Assembly (NCBI GenBank): GCA_965238265.1
Contig: OZ250185.1
Span: 2,604,001-2,668,000 of the forward strand
Direction of reading: 5' to 3'
DNA length: 64,000 nucleotides
Source of the DNA: JAJDUF01 sp965238265
GTDB taxonomy: Bacteria; Chloroflexota; UBA11872; UBA12225; JAJDUF01
Each line of letters begins with the position of its first letter. Within the stretch, counting starts at the first letter, position 1. This document shows, piece after piece, positions 32,651 through 40,118 of this stretch. The position numbers were made by a program, and so were the translations under genes. The notes under the pieces were generated by a model. It did no database searches. It was not told the origin of the DNA and was given only the letters and a program-made list of their open reading frames with translations.

Positions 32651-33418
32651 CTACTTGCTCGCTCCGGGTGGAGCGGTCACCCCGGCCGACACGCGACTGC
32701 GCTCTAACGCCGGGCCGACGAGCTTATAGCCCACGCCCCGCACGGTCTCGATACGGGCGGTGCTGCCGGCGATCTTGCTGCGTAGCCAGGTTACGTGTAC
32801 GTCTACCGTGCGGCTCTCGCCAAAGTAATCGTAGCCCCAGACGCCACTGAGCAGCATCTCGCGGGTCAGGACCACGCCAACCTGCCGGGCCAATGCCAGC
32901 AGCAAGTCAAACTCCTTCATGCGGAGCTTGATCTCCGCGCCGGCGACGGTCACTTCGCGCCGGGCCGGGTCAATGCGGAGGTCGCCGACCTCCGCGACGG
33001 CCGTTGTCGGCCCCGTTTGGCTCGTCCGGCGCAGCACCGCCTTTACCCGCGCGACCAGCTCGCGGGGATTGAACGGCTTGGTCACATAGTCATCGGCGCC
33101 AAGCTCCAGACCGACAATCTTGTCTACGTCGTCCGCGCGGGCCGTCAGCATGATGATCGGGGTTTCGCTGTCCCTACGCACCCGCCGACAGACCTCCCAG
33201 CCGTCCACGTGCGGCATCATGAGGTCGAGAATCAGCAAGTCCAGACGGAGACGATTAATCTTGGCCAATGCCTCTTGGCCATTGCTGGCCGTCTCCACCC
33301 CGAAACCTTCGTTACCAAGATAGAGCTTAATGAGCTGCACGATATGGCGCTCGTCGTCGGCAACCAAGATCGTGCCGTGCGAAGGCGCAGACGAGGGGGA
33401 CGCGCTCTGTTCGTTCAT
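32651..33418 (-). CDS. OmpR/PhoB-family response regulator
   Basis: A 255-residue regulator. The receiver has the acidic pair (LVADDE), the phospho-acceptor Asp in DLLILDLMMPHVDGW, Thr in IIMLTARA and Lys in DDYVTKPFNPREL. The winged-helix domain includes LRIDPARREVTVAGAEIKLR then KEFDLLLALARQVGVVLTRE and RTVDVHVTWLRSKI, as in PhoB/OmpR. It heads the two-gene operon with the kinase downstream (5-base gap). The AT-rich stretch 33520-33580 upstream probably holds its promoter. The signal is unknown. Confidence 0.93.
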   Translation of the reverse strand: MNEQSASPSSAPSHGTILVADDERHIVQLIKLYLGNEGFGVETASNGQEALAKINRLRLDLLILDLMMPHVDGWEVCRRVRRDSETPIIMLTARADDVDKIVGLELGADDYVTKPFNPRELVARVKAVLRRTSQTGPTTAVAEVGDLRIDPARREVTVAGAEIKLRMKEFDLLLALARQVGVVLTREMLLSGVWGYDYFGESRTVDVHVTWLRSKIAGSTARIETVRGVGYKLVGPALERSRVSAGVTAPPGASK

Positions 33419-33584
33419 CTTTGTCTTCCATCAATACCTGCAATACTTGCCAGGCTACCGCCCAAGCAGCCGTCTCTGCTAGTCACAACGCGCCTCCATG
33501 GTACCCGTTGCGCCATCCGCATACTATCTTATCTCGTATGGGCTAACCTAGAGTTAAATCACCGCTATCTTTCACCTAGGTTCC

Positions 33585-33620
33585 GTTGACATTTCCCGGT
33601 CATTCCCGCGAAATGTCAAC
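33585..33620. repeat. Palindrome with a truncated family A core
   Basis: GTTGACATTTC (33585-33595) and its exact reverse complement GAAATGTCAAC (33610-33620) enclose CCGGTCATTCCCGC, the left half of the family A hairpin. A related context, TGACACTTCCCGGTCATTCC, occurs at 46759-46778. Confidence 0.8.
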
Positions 33621-33652
33621 AGCGCGCTAGATACTGAAGGGAGCACGCCGCG

Positions 33653-34150
33653 ATGAACGTTGCCGTCCTGTCCGATACGCACGATCACCTGGATCAGCTC
33701 GCCCAGGCGCTGGCCGCCGTCCGGGACAGCGGTGCAGAGGCCCTGGTGTTCTGCGGCGACTTCTGCGCGCCGTTTACGCTCGCGGCCCTGGCCGAGGGCT
33801 ATGCCGGCCCGATCCACGCCGTCTTCGGCAACAACGACGGTGACCGCATGATGCTCCTCACTATCGCCGGCCAGCACCCTCATGTGTACCTCCACGGGGA
33901 AATCGGTCGTCTCGATCTGGGCGGCCGCCAAGTCGCCATCGTCCACTACACCGACTTGGGACATGATCTGGCTGCCAGCGGCAACTACGACATTGTGTTC
34001 TGTGGACACACGCACGTGTATGAAACGGCCCGCGTCGGGCCACGGCCGACGCTCGTCGTCAATCCCGGCGAGGTGATGGGCCGGCTCGGTGCGCCAAGCT
34101 GGGCGCTTGTGGACCTCGCTGCGCTGACAGTTGAACAGCAGCGGCTCTGA
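33653..34150 (+). CDS. Metallophosphoesterase, YfcE/MJ0936-like
   Basis: A 165-residue protein covering the compact calcineurin-like fold. Metal ligands are visible: D-x-H in VLSDTHDHLDQL, G-D in LVFCGDFCAP, G-N-N in VFGNNDGD, a His in QVAIVHYTD and GHTH in DIVFCGHTHVYE. YfcE-type enzymes hydrolyse phosphodiesters with Mn2+; the natural substrate is uncertain. It is divergent from the two-component operon, with 234 bases and a palindrome between. Spacing of CTGAAGGGAG to ATG 33653 is somewhat long. Confidence 0.9.
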   Translation: MNVAVLSDTHDHLDQLAQALAAVRDSGAEALVFCGDFCAPFTLAALAEGYAGPIHAVFGNNDGDRMMLLTIAGQHPHVYLHGEIGRLDLGGRQVAIVHYTDLGHDLAASGNYDIVFCGHTHVYETARVGPRPTLVVNPGEVMGRLGAPSWALVDLAALTVEQQRL

Positions 34151-34164
34151 GACAGGGGCGGCCG

Positions 34165-34345
34165 AGTCGGCTTCCCTCTCCCGCTGGGAGAGAGATCAAG
34201 GGTGAGGGGACCGGTACCCCACAGGCTCGGACTCACTCCCAGCGAGAGCAGATTCCCGCGTTCGCAGGAATGACGGACCGGGCGCGGCGGGATAAAGGTC
34301 TGCAGACTCCCCCTCTCCACATGGTGGAGAGGGGGGCGGGGGGTG
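34165..34345. repeat. Repeat cluster including an inverted family A hairpin
   Basis: CCCTCTCCCGCTGGGAGAGA near 34172, a family A hairpin in reverse orientation at 34251-34276 (ATTCCCGCG, TT, CGCAGGAAT, one mismatch) and CCCCCTCTCCACATGGTGGA near 34308. It lies between convergent genes. Confidence 0.75.
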
Positions 34346-34349
34346 AGGA

Positions 34350-35201
34350 TCACTGGGTACGGAAGCACAGGCCGACGGTACCAGGCCCCACGTGCGAGCC
34401 GATGGCCGGTCCGATTTCGCCCTCGTAAAGCTCGCCGACCCGAAACCGGGCTTCAACTTGCCGGCGCAGCTCCGCAGCATCGCCTGGGGCGTCGGCGTGG
34501 AGGATACCGGCCATCGTCAGCTCATTGCCCCCGGCACGCTCGGCGGCATACTCCAGCAGGTGGGCCACCGCTTTCCTCCGTGTGCGGGGCCGAGCCAGCG
34601 GCGCCAACTCACCATTATCCAAGTGAAGCACCGGCCGGAAGCGGAGCAGGCTCCCGATCAGATGTTGCGCCCGGCCAATGCGTCCGCCCTTATGCAGATA
34701 ATCCAGCGTATCGAGCGTCAGCGCCACGCCGCAGTGGGGCTGTAGCTCGCGCACGCGCGCCAGCACCGCGTCGGCATCGGCGCCGGCTGCTGCCAACCGT
34801 GCGGCTTCAATCACCAAGGCGCCCTCAGCCAGCGCCGCGAGCTCGGTGTCTACGACCTCTATGCGCTGGCCGGTCATGGTCTGGGCGGCGGCTCGTGCCG
34901 AGTTGTACGTGCCACTGAGCTTTGCCGATACGGTAATGCATACGATACTGTCGGTGTCCGCTTCGTCTGCCAGTGCCTCGTACACCTGCTGGAAGTCGCC
35001 CGGCGACGGCTGTGAGGTCGTGGGATGGGTGTCATCGGTACGCAGGCGGGCATAGAACTCCTCATTCGTGAGGTTCACGTTTTCCGTGTAGCGGTCCTCG
35101 CCAAAGGAGACATGCGCGGGCACAACCGTAATGCCGTGCTGCTCGACCACCTCCGGCGGCAGCATAGCCAAGCTATCGGTGACGATCCGTACCATACCCA
35201 T
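34350..35201 (-). CDS. DegV family protein, fatty-acid-binding
   Basis: A 283-residue protein. The DegV signature VRIVTDSLAMLPPEVVEQHG opens it, followed by TSQPSPGDFQQVYEAL and ITVSAKLSGTYNSARAAAQ with the lipid head-group contacts, and YLHKGGRIGRAQHLIGSLLRFRPVLHLDNGEL. DegV/FakB proteins present fatty acids to a FakA kinase for phosphorylation; no fakA is seen nearby. GGAGG is six bases before ATG 35201; ATG 35195 is an alternative and the longer frame to 35243 is unlikely. Confidence 0.9.
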   Translation of the reverse strand: MGMVRIVTDSLAMLPPEVVEQHGITVVPAHVSFGEDRYTENVNLTNEEFYARLRTDDTHPTTSQPSPGDFQQVYEALADEADTDSIVCITVSAKLSGTYNSARAAAQTMTGQRIEVVDTELAALAEGALVIEAARLAAAGADADAVLARVRELQPHCGVALTLDTLDYLHKGGRIGRAQHLIGSLLRFRPVLHLDNGELAPLARPRTRRKAVAHLLEYAAERAGGNELTMAGILHADAPGDAAELRRQVEARFRVGELYEGEIGPAIGSHVGPGTVGLCFRTQ

Positions 35202-35351
35202 CAGCATCCTCCAAACTGCCCGGTAGTCTTCCGGCCGCGGCAACAGTACGCATAGCGTAGGCTATGGCTGCACGCGCGTCAACTACCGCGCGTTGGCGGC
35301 CTCTCGACCTCCCTCAGCCATCCTGTCTCTCCTGTACATCCATGTAAATAC

Positions 35352-35385
35352 CTACCCCTGTCAGGGGGAGGGGGCCGGGTGATGG
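35352..35385. repeat. GC-rich repeat before the yggS gene
   Basis: CTACCCCTGTCAGGGGGAGG and GGGCCGGGTGATGG, a family B relative. Confidence 0.5.
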
Positions 35386-35396
35386 CCCAAAGGATG

Positions 35397-35405
35397 TGCT
35401 AGAAT
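35397..35405 (+). promoter_or_regulatory. Extended -10 element before yggS
   Basis: TGCTAGAAT, identical to 23411-23419. It may drive the yggS-yggT-yggU-his run. Confidence 0.45.
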
Positions 35406-35442
35406 CCGAGACCGCCTTACGATGCACTCCCGGAAAGAGCAG

Positions 35443-36129
35443 ATGTCTGCCTTACTCGACCGTATTGCTCACGTCAAAGGCACAATTGCGGAAGCGTGCA
35501 AGCGTGCGAATCGCTCACCGGCCGACGTCGAGCTGGTCGCAGTGACGAAGACCGTGCCCACCGACATCATCGCGCAGGCGTATAGCGCCGGGCTGCGCGT
35601 CTTCGGGGAGAATCGGGTCCAAGAAGCGCAACCCAAGATTGGCGAGTTGCCGGCAGACATCGAGTGGCACTTCATCGGCCATTTGCAGTCGAACAAAGCG
35701 AAAACCTGCGCGGGCCTGTTCGACATGATCCACAGCGTCGATTCGGTGCGGCTAGGCAAGCGCCTCGCGGCGCGGGCCGCCGCCGGCCAAGCCATACGGA
35801 TGCTCCTCCAGGTCAACCTGACCGGGAAAACTTCGCAGTCCGGCTTTGCGCCCGAGGAAGTCCGAGCAGCCGTCGCGGCGTTGGCGGGAGAGTCGGGGGT
35901 GGCGCTCGAAGGTCTGATGACCATTGCGCCGCAAGTGACCGACCGTGAGGCAGTCCGCCCGTGGTTTCGCCGGCTGGCAGCCCTCCACCGTGAGCTTGCC
36001 GCGGCTGCTGACGGGCATCCTTGGCGTCATCTCTCGATGGGCATGACGGAGGACTACCCCATCGCTATTGAAGAGGACGCAACGCTCGTGCGCGTCGGCC
36101 GGGCGTTGTTCGGCGAGCGGCCGGCCTGA
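35443..36129 (+). CDS. yggS: YggS-family pyridoxal phosphate homeostasis protein
   Basis: A 228-residue single-domain PLP protein. The PLP Lys is in ELVAVTKTVP, then FGENRVQEAQPKIGELP and WHFIGHLQSNKAK, all family signatures. LSMGMTEDYPIAIEEDATLVRVGRALFG is the conserved C-terminus with the phosphate-binding Ser and Thr. It has no known reaction and buffers PLP in the cell. ATG 35443 aligns with the usual start; ATG 35422 is possible. It heads yggS-yggT-yggU, the common bacterial order. Confidence 0.93.
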   Translation: MSALLDRIAHVKGTIAEACKRANRSPADVELVAVTKTVPTDIIAQAYSAGLRVFGENRVQEAQPKIGELPADIEWHFIGHLQSNKAKTCAGLFDMIHSVDSVRLGKRLAARAAAGQAIRMLLQVNLTGKTSQSGFAPEEVRAAVAALAGESGVALEGLMTIAPQVTDREAVRPWFRRLAALHRELAAAADGHPWRHLSMGMTEDYPIAIEEDATLVRVGRALFGERPA

Positions 36130-36354
36130 CGAGCGGCCGCTCTACCCCGGTCACTCACCAAAACTGGCAGACTTGGCCCGTGTAAGTGCCGTAGTCGCGC
36201 TCGTGAAACCGCAGGTTGTACCAGGCTGGTCAAAACAGAGAGGCCAGGCGCAGAGCGTGCTTTGCTGGGAAACCGCAGTCCGACCGGCCCGGCTGACCGC
36301 GCGTACCGCCCATCGGCCGAATGTAAACGAGTGTGTAAAGAGGAGCAGACCCGC

Positions 36355-36621
36355 ATGGAACTCTTGGCCAACTTCGTAAATCTTTTGACTCAAGCACTCG
36401 TCATAGCGATTGTCCTGCGCGCCATCCTCTCCTGGTTTGTGCCGCAGGGAGATCATCCGGTAGTGCGTATTCTCCGTGATGTGACGGACCCGCTCATCGT
36501 GCCCTTACGGCGGGTCATTCCTTCGATTGGCATGCTCGACCTCTCGCCATTTGTGGCGATCATCCTGCTGCAGGTAGTACGCAGTATTGTGACTGCTACC
36601 TTGACCGGGGCTGGCGGCTAG
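36355..36621 (+). CDS. YggT family membrane protein
   Basis: An 88-residue protein with two hydrophobic segments (LLTQALVIAIVLRAILSWFV and FVAIILLQVVRSIVTATL) joined by PVVRILRDVTDPLIVPLRRVIPSIG, the YggT signature. AAAGAGGAG precedes ATG 36355. YggT proteins have been linked to osmotic tolerance or cell division, without a settled role. About 225 bases separate it from yggS; I see no gene in that spacer. Confidence 0.9.
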   Translation: MELLANFVNLLTQALVIAIVLRAILSWFVPQGDHPVVRILRDVTDPLIVPLRRVIPSIGMLDLSPFVAIILLQVVRSIVTATLTGAGG

Positions 36622-36634
36622 CCGGCTCGGTGTC

Positions 36635-36991
36635 ATGGCCTACGCCACCACCAAGCAACCGTTGGTTGAGCAGCGCGGCGCCGTCCGGCTCGCCGTCCGC
36701 GTGCAACCGCGCGCCAAACGTACGGAGGTGCGGGGAGTGCGTGCTGGGGAGCTTATCGTAGCGGTGACGGCCCCACCTGCTGATGGCGCCGCCAACGCTG
36801 CGCTCGTAAAGTATCTGGCGCAGCGCCTCGCTGTCGCGAAGAGTAGGATCGAGCTAGTACGTGGCAGTAAAGGCCGGAGCAAGATACTCTATATTCGTGG
36901 CCTGACCGGTGCGCGCCTCGCCGCGAGACTGGGCATTTCCAGCCTGGATTATTCACCAGAGGGACAGGTGCATGGAGCTAGTGGTCGTTGA
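36635..36991 (+). CDS. DUF167 (YggU) family protein
   Basis: A 118-residue protein with the YggU pattern VRLAVRVQPRAKRTEV, ELIVAVTAPPADGAANAALV, KYLAQRLAVAKSRIELVRGS and KGRSKILYIRG. It follows yggT by 13 bases and overlaps hisH by 20 bases. The role is unknown; it usually travels with YggS/YggT. Confidence 0.9.
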   Translation: MAYATTKQPLVEQRGAVRLAVRVQPRAKRTEVRGVRAGELIVAVTAPPADGAANAALVKYLAQRLAVAKSRIELVRGSKGRSKILYIRGLTGARLAARLGISSLDYSPEGQVHGASGR

Positions 36992-37679
36992 CTACGGCGC
37001 CGGGAATCTCCGCAGTGTGGCCAAGGCTATCGAGCACGTCGGGGTGCAGCCGGTGGTGACTGCGGATATTCCGACGATCCTCGCGGCCGATGGCGTCATT
37101 GTCCCCGGTGTAGGCGCTGCCGGAGACATCATGCGGAGCCTGACAAGGCGCGACCTCCATCGAGTGATCCGGGAGGTCATTGACCGGGGCACGCCGTTTC
37201 TCGGTGTTTGCATGGGGCTGCAAGTGCTCTTGACGAGCAGCGATGAGGACAACGGGCAGGCCTGCCTGGACGTTGTCCCCGGCACAGTGCGACGCTTCGG
37301 CATGGGCCTGAAGGTGCCGCACATGGGCTGGAATCAGGTTCGCTTTGTCCACGACCACCCGCTCTTTGCCGGCATCCCGGACAACTCCCACTTCTACTTT
37401 GTCCACTCCTACTACGCCGATCCTGAGGACCGGGCCATCGTGGCCGGCGAGACCGACTACGGCCATCCGTTTGCGAGTGTGCTGATCCGAGACAACGTCA
37501 TGGCCACGCAGTTCCACCCGGAGAAGAGTGCCCAAGACGGCCTCCGGCTGTACCGCAATTTCAGCCGCATTGTCCGGGACGGTCTCCCGGCGGCGGCCAT
37601 CGTCCCCACTTCAGCCACGGAGAGCACAGAGGATGCGGACCGTGACCAGGGACCCACAAGGGGCACCCCTACTCTGTGA
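36972..37679 (+). CDS. hisH: Imidazole glycerol phosphate synthase, glutaminase subunit
   Basis: A 235-residue class I glutamine amidotransferase. The start VVVDYGAGNLRSVAKAIEH is typical. The nucleophile is Cys in FLGVCMGLQVLL; the other triad residues are in ATQFHPEKSAQDGLRLYRNF. It supplies ammonia to HisF (38485). The body of the family ends near RNFSRIVRDG; the last 25 or so residues (SATESTEDADRDQGP, then TRGTPTL) are encoded by a family D repeat whose inverted partner spans the stop codon. Confidence 0.95.
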   Translation: MELVVVDYGAGNLRSVAKAIEHVGVQPVVTADIPTILAADGVIVPGVGAAGDIMRSLTRRDLHRVIREVIDRGTPFLGVCMGLQVLLTSSDEDNGQACLDVVPGTVRRFGMGLKVPHMGWNQVRFVHDHPLFAGIPDNSHFYFVHSYYADPEDRAIVAGETDYGHPFASVLIRDNVMATQFHPEKSAQDGLRLYRNFSRIVRDGLPAAAIVPTSATESTEDADRDQGPTRGTPTL

Positions 37680-37689
37680 ACTCTGTGGC
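37614..37689. repeat. Inverted pair of family D repeats at the hisH 3' end
   Basis: GCCACGGAGAGCACAGAG (37614-37631) faces CTCTGTGAACTCTGTGGC (37672-37689). They pair at 15 of 18 positions around a 40-base loop. The hisH stop (37677-37679) lies in the second arm. Confidence 0.85.
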
Positions 37690-37709
37690 TCAAAATACTG
37701 AGGCAACCG

Positions 37710-38453
37710 ATGCTCGTCTTACCGGCAATTGACCTGAAGGGCGGCCAGGCCGTGCAGCTACGGCAAGGCGACTTCGACCAGGCCAGGCAGTACGGCGATC
37801 CGGCGGCGGCGGCGGCGCGCTGGCTCGCGGCGGGTACGCAGTACCTCCATATCGTTGATCTCGACGCCGCGGCTGCTGGGCACCCGGTCAACCAAGCGGC
37901 CGTGACCGCCATCGTCGGTGAGGCCGCCAAGTCCGGCGTGCCGGTGCAGCTCGGCGGTGGGCTGCGGACCGTAGCGGACGTGGCGGCTGCGTTGCGGGCC
38001 GGGGTCAGCCGTGTGGTGGTAGGCACGGCGGCCGCGCAGTCGCCGGACCTCGCCGCGGCGCTGGTGCAGCGCTTTGGCGCTGAGAGGATTGTCGTATCGC
38101 TTGATGCCAAGGATGACGTGATAGCGACCCACGCTTGGCAGGTGCAGAGCCGCTATTCGGTGCTGGAGCTGGCCGCCGAGCTAGTGGATCGTGGCGTGCG
38201 GCGCTTTGTGTACACCGACATCACCCACGACGGCACACTGACTGCACCCAACACCGAGGCCACCCGCGCGTTGGTGACAGCTACCGGGGCCGCGGTGATT
38301 GCGGCGGGTGGGGTGACGACAACGGACCACGTGCGGGCGCTGGCCGCCGCCGGCTGCGAGGGTGCTATTGTCGGGACGGCGCTGTATGAGGGCCATATGA
38401 CGCTCCAGGACGCGCAGGCGGCGGCGGCCAGCCGGACTGGCGACCAGCACTGA
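37710..38453 (+). CDS. hisA: Phosphoribosylformimino-AICAR ribotide isomerase
   Basis: A 247-residue (beta-alpha)8 barrel. The first catalytic Asp is in LPAIDLKGGQAVQLRQGD and the second in FVYTDITHDGTL. Phosphate-binding loops are QLGGGLRTVADV and VVGTAA, then IAAGGVTTTDHV and GAIVGTALYEG. It converts ProFAR to PRFAR by an Amadori rearrangement. It follows hisH by 30 bases. Confidence 0.95.
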   Translation: MLVLPAIDLKGGQAVQLRQGDFDQARQYGDPAAAAARWLAAGTQYLHIVDLDAAAAGHPVNQAAVTAIVGEAAKSGVPVQLGGGLRTVADVAAALRAGVSRVVVGTAAAQSPDLAAALVQRFGAERIVVSLDAKDDVIATHAWQVQSRYSVLELAAELVDRGVRRFVYTDITHDGTLTAPNTEATRALVTATGAAVIAAGGVTTTDHVRALAAAGCEGAIVGTALYEGHMTLQDAQAAAASRTGDQH

Positions 38454-38484
38454 CCACAGGACACTGACGATAGGACACTGAACA

Positions 38485-39273
38485 ATGCTTACGAAACGGA
38501 TCATTCCGTGCCTTGACGTACATCACGGGCGCGTCACAAAGTGCGTACAATTCATCAACCGGCGCGATGTCGGCGATCCCGCCGAGCTGTCGGCCTACTA
38601 CAACGAGCAGGGTGCCGACGAGCTGGTGTTCTACGATATCACCGCTTCCTCCGAAGAGCGGGACATCATGCTGGATGCCGTGCGCCGCACCGCCGAGCAG
38701 GTGTTCATCCCGCTCACCGTCGGCGGCGGCCTGCGGACGGTTGACGACATGCACCGGATGCTCCGCGCGGGCGCCGACAAAGTCTCGATCAACTCGTCGG
38801 CACTGACCAACCCGCAGCTCATCGCCGAGGGCGCCGACCGGTTTGGTAGTCAGTGCATTGTGCTCTCCATGGATGTCAAGCGGACTGACGACACGCCGAG
38901 TGACCGGCCGGACGCCCAGCAACCGCGCTGGCAATGCTATCTGCGCGGCGCTCGCGTGCCTACCGATGTTGACGCGCTGGAGTGGGCACAGCGCGGCGTG
39001 GCGCTCGGCGCCGGTGAGATCGTAGTGAACAGCATTGACGGTGATGGCACGCTCGACGGCTACGATCTGCCGTTGCTCCGCACGATTAGCGACGCGGTAG
39101 AGGTGCCGGTGGTCGCGTCGGGTGGCGCCGGCAAGCTGGAGCACTTCTCTCAGGCGCTCCACGAGGGCCACGCGCACGCGGTCTTGGCCGCCTCAGTGTT
39201 TCACTACGGCACGTTCACCATCGAGCAAGTCAAGGACCACCTCGCATCGAAAGGAGTACCGGTACGCCAATGA
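38485..39273 (+). CDS. hisF: Imidazole glycerol phosphate synthase, cyclase subunit
   Basis: A 262-residue barrel. Catalytic Asp residues are in IPCLDVHHGRVTKCVQF and IVLSMDVKR. PLTVGGGLRTVDDMHRMLRAGADKVSIN and VVASGGAGKLEHFSQAL bind the phosphates. An insert after MDVKR (TDDTPSDRPDAQQPR) is longer than usual. With HisH it makes IGP and AICAR. Its stop overlaps the hisIE start (ATGA). The spacer after hisA has two short direct repeats of GGACACTGA. Confidence 0.96.
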   Translation: MLTKRIIPCLDVHHGRVTKCVQFINRRDVGDPAELSAYYNEQGADELVFYDITASSEERDIMLDAVRRTAEQVFIPLTVGGGLRTVDDMHRMLRAGADKVSINSSALTNPQLIAEGADRFGSQCIVLSMDVKRTDDTPSDRPDAQQPRWQCYLRGARVPTDVDALEWAQRGVALGAGEIVVNSIDGDGTLDGYDLPLLRTISDAVEVPVVASGGAGKLEHFSQALHEGHAHAVLAASVFHYGTFTIEQVKDHLASKGVPVRQ

Positions 39274-39998
39274 GCGGACAGAGCCACCAGGCAGCAGCAC
39301 TGCTCGACGAGCCGGGCTGGGGCCTGCACTTCGACGCTCAGGGCCTCGTGCCGGTCGTCGCGCAGGATGCCCGCACGCGCGACATCCTGATACTGGGGTC
39401 CGCCAACCGAGAGGCGGTGCAGCGTTCGCTCGACACCGGGGACGCCTGGTTCTGGAGCCGCAGTCGCCAGGAGCTGTGGCACAAGGGCGCCACCTCCGGG
39501 CACTATCTGCGGCTGCAGCGCATCCGACGCGACTGCGAGGACAACTCGTTACTCTATGAGGTGGAACCGGTAGGCCCGGCCTGCCATACGGGGCGGCCCG
39601 GGTGCTTCTTCCGCGACCTGGCCGGCGCCGAGCTGCCGCCGCTGTCGGCGGAGGAGCAGGTCCCCATGGAGGCATCCCCTACAGAGCTGCTCGGTAGCGT
39701 CTTCGAGGTCATTCTGGAGCGGCAGCGGACGAAACCCACCGGCTCCTATGTAGCGACGCTGCTCGATCAAGGTCTCGACCGGATCGCGAAGAAGGTCGGT
39801 GAAGAGGCTGCCGAGGTCATCATTGCCGCCAAGAACCGCGACCGGGCGCAGGTGGCCCACGAAGTTGCCGACCTATGGTTCCATACCCTGGTGTTGTTGG
39901 CCGAGCAGGGCATGACCCCGGCCGAAGTGACGGCAGTGCTGGCCGCGCGGCGCGGCGGGGGCGCCTCATCGCCCGGCCCCCACACCATTGCCGAGTGA
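39270..39998 (+). CDS. hisIE: Bifunctional phosphoribosyl-AMP cyclohydrolase / phosphoribosyl-ATP pyrophosphatase
   Basis: A 242-residue fusion. Residues 1-125 are HisI: SRSRQELWHKGATSGHYLRL and the Cys-rich DNSLLYEVEPVGPACHTGRPGCFF carry the zinc site. Residues about 140-235 are HisE: SYVATLLDQGLDRIAKKVGE then EAAEVIIAAKN and HEVADLWFHTLVLLA hold the Mg-binding Glu/Asp set. It performs steps 2 and 3 of histidine synthesis. It is translationally coupled to hisF. Confidence 0.95.
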   Translation: MSGQSHQAAALLDEPGWGLHFDAQGLVPVVAQDARTRDILILGSANREAVQRSLDTGDAWFWSRSRQELWHKGATSGHYLRLQRIRRDCEDNSLLYEVEPVGPACHTGRPGCFFRDLAGAELPPLSAEEQVPMEASPTELLGSVFEVILERQRTKPTGSYVATLLDQGLDRIAKKVGEEAAEVIIAAKNRDRAQVAHEVADLWFHTLVLLAEQGMTPAEVTAVLAARRGGGASSPGPHTIAE

Positions 39999-40027
39999 TG
40001 GAGAGGGACAGTGCGGCCGCCGCCGCC

Positions 40028-40070
40028 ATGACTCCCCTTCCCTGGAGGGAAGGGGCCGGGGGTTAGGTCC
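40028..40070. repeat. Family B repeat after hisIE
   Basis: CCCCTTCCCTGGAGGGAAGG then GGCCGGGGGTTAGGTCC; nearly identical to 22048-22081 and 51945-51980. Confidence 0.85.
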
Positions 40071-40118
40071 CCGGCGCCACGAAAGGCGTACTGAGTCAAG
40101 ATAGGCACCGACACCAAT

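Noticed and set aside
38454..38484. Short GGACACTGA direct repeats between hisA and hisF as an attenuator
   Set aside because: Only two 9-base copies, with no hairpin, His codon run or terminator.
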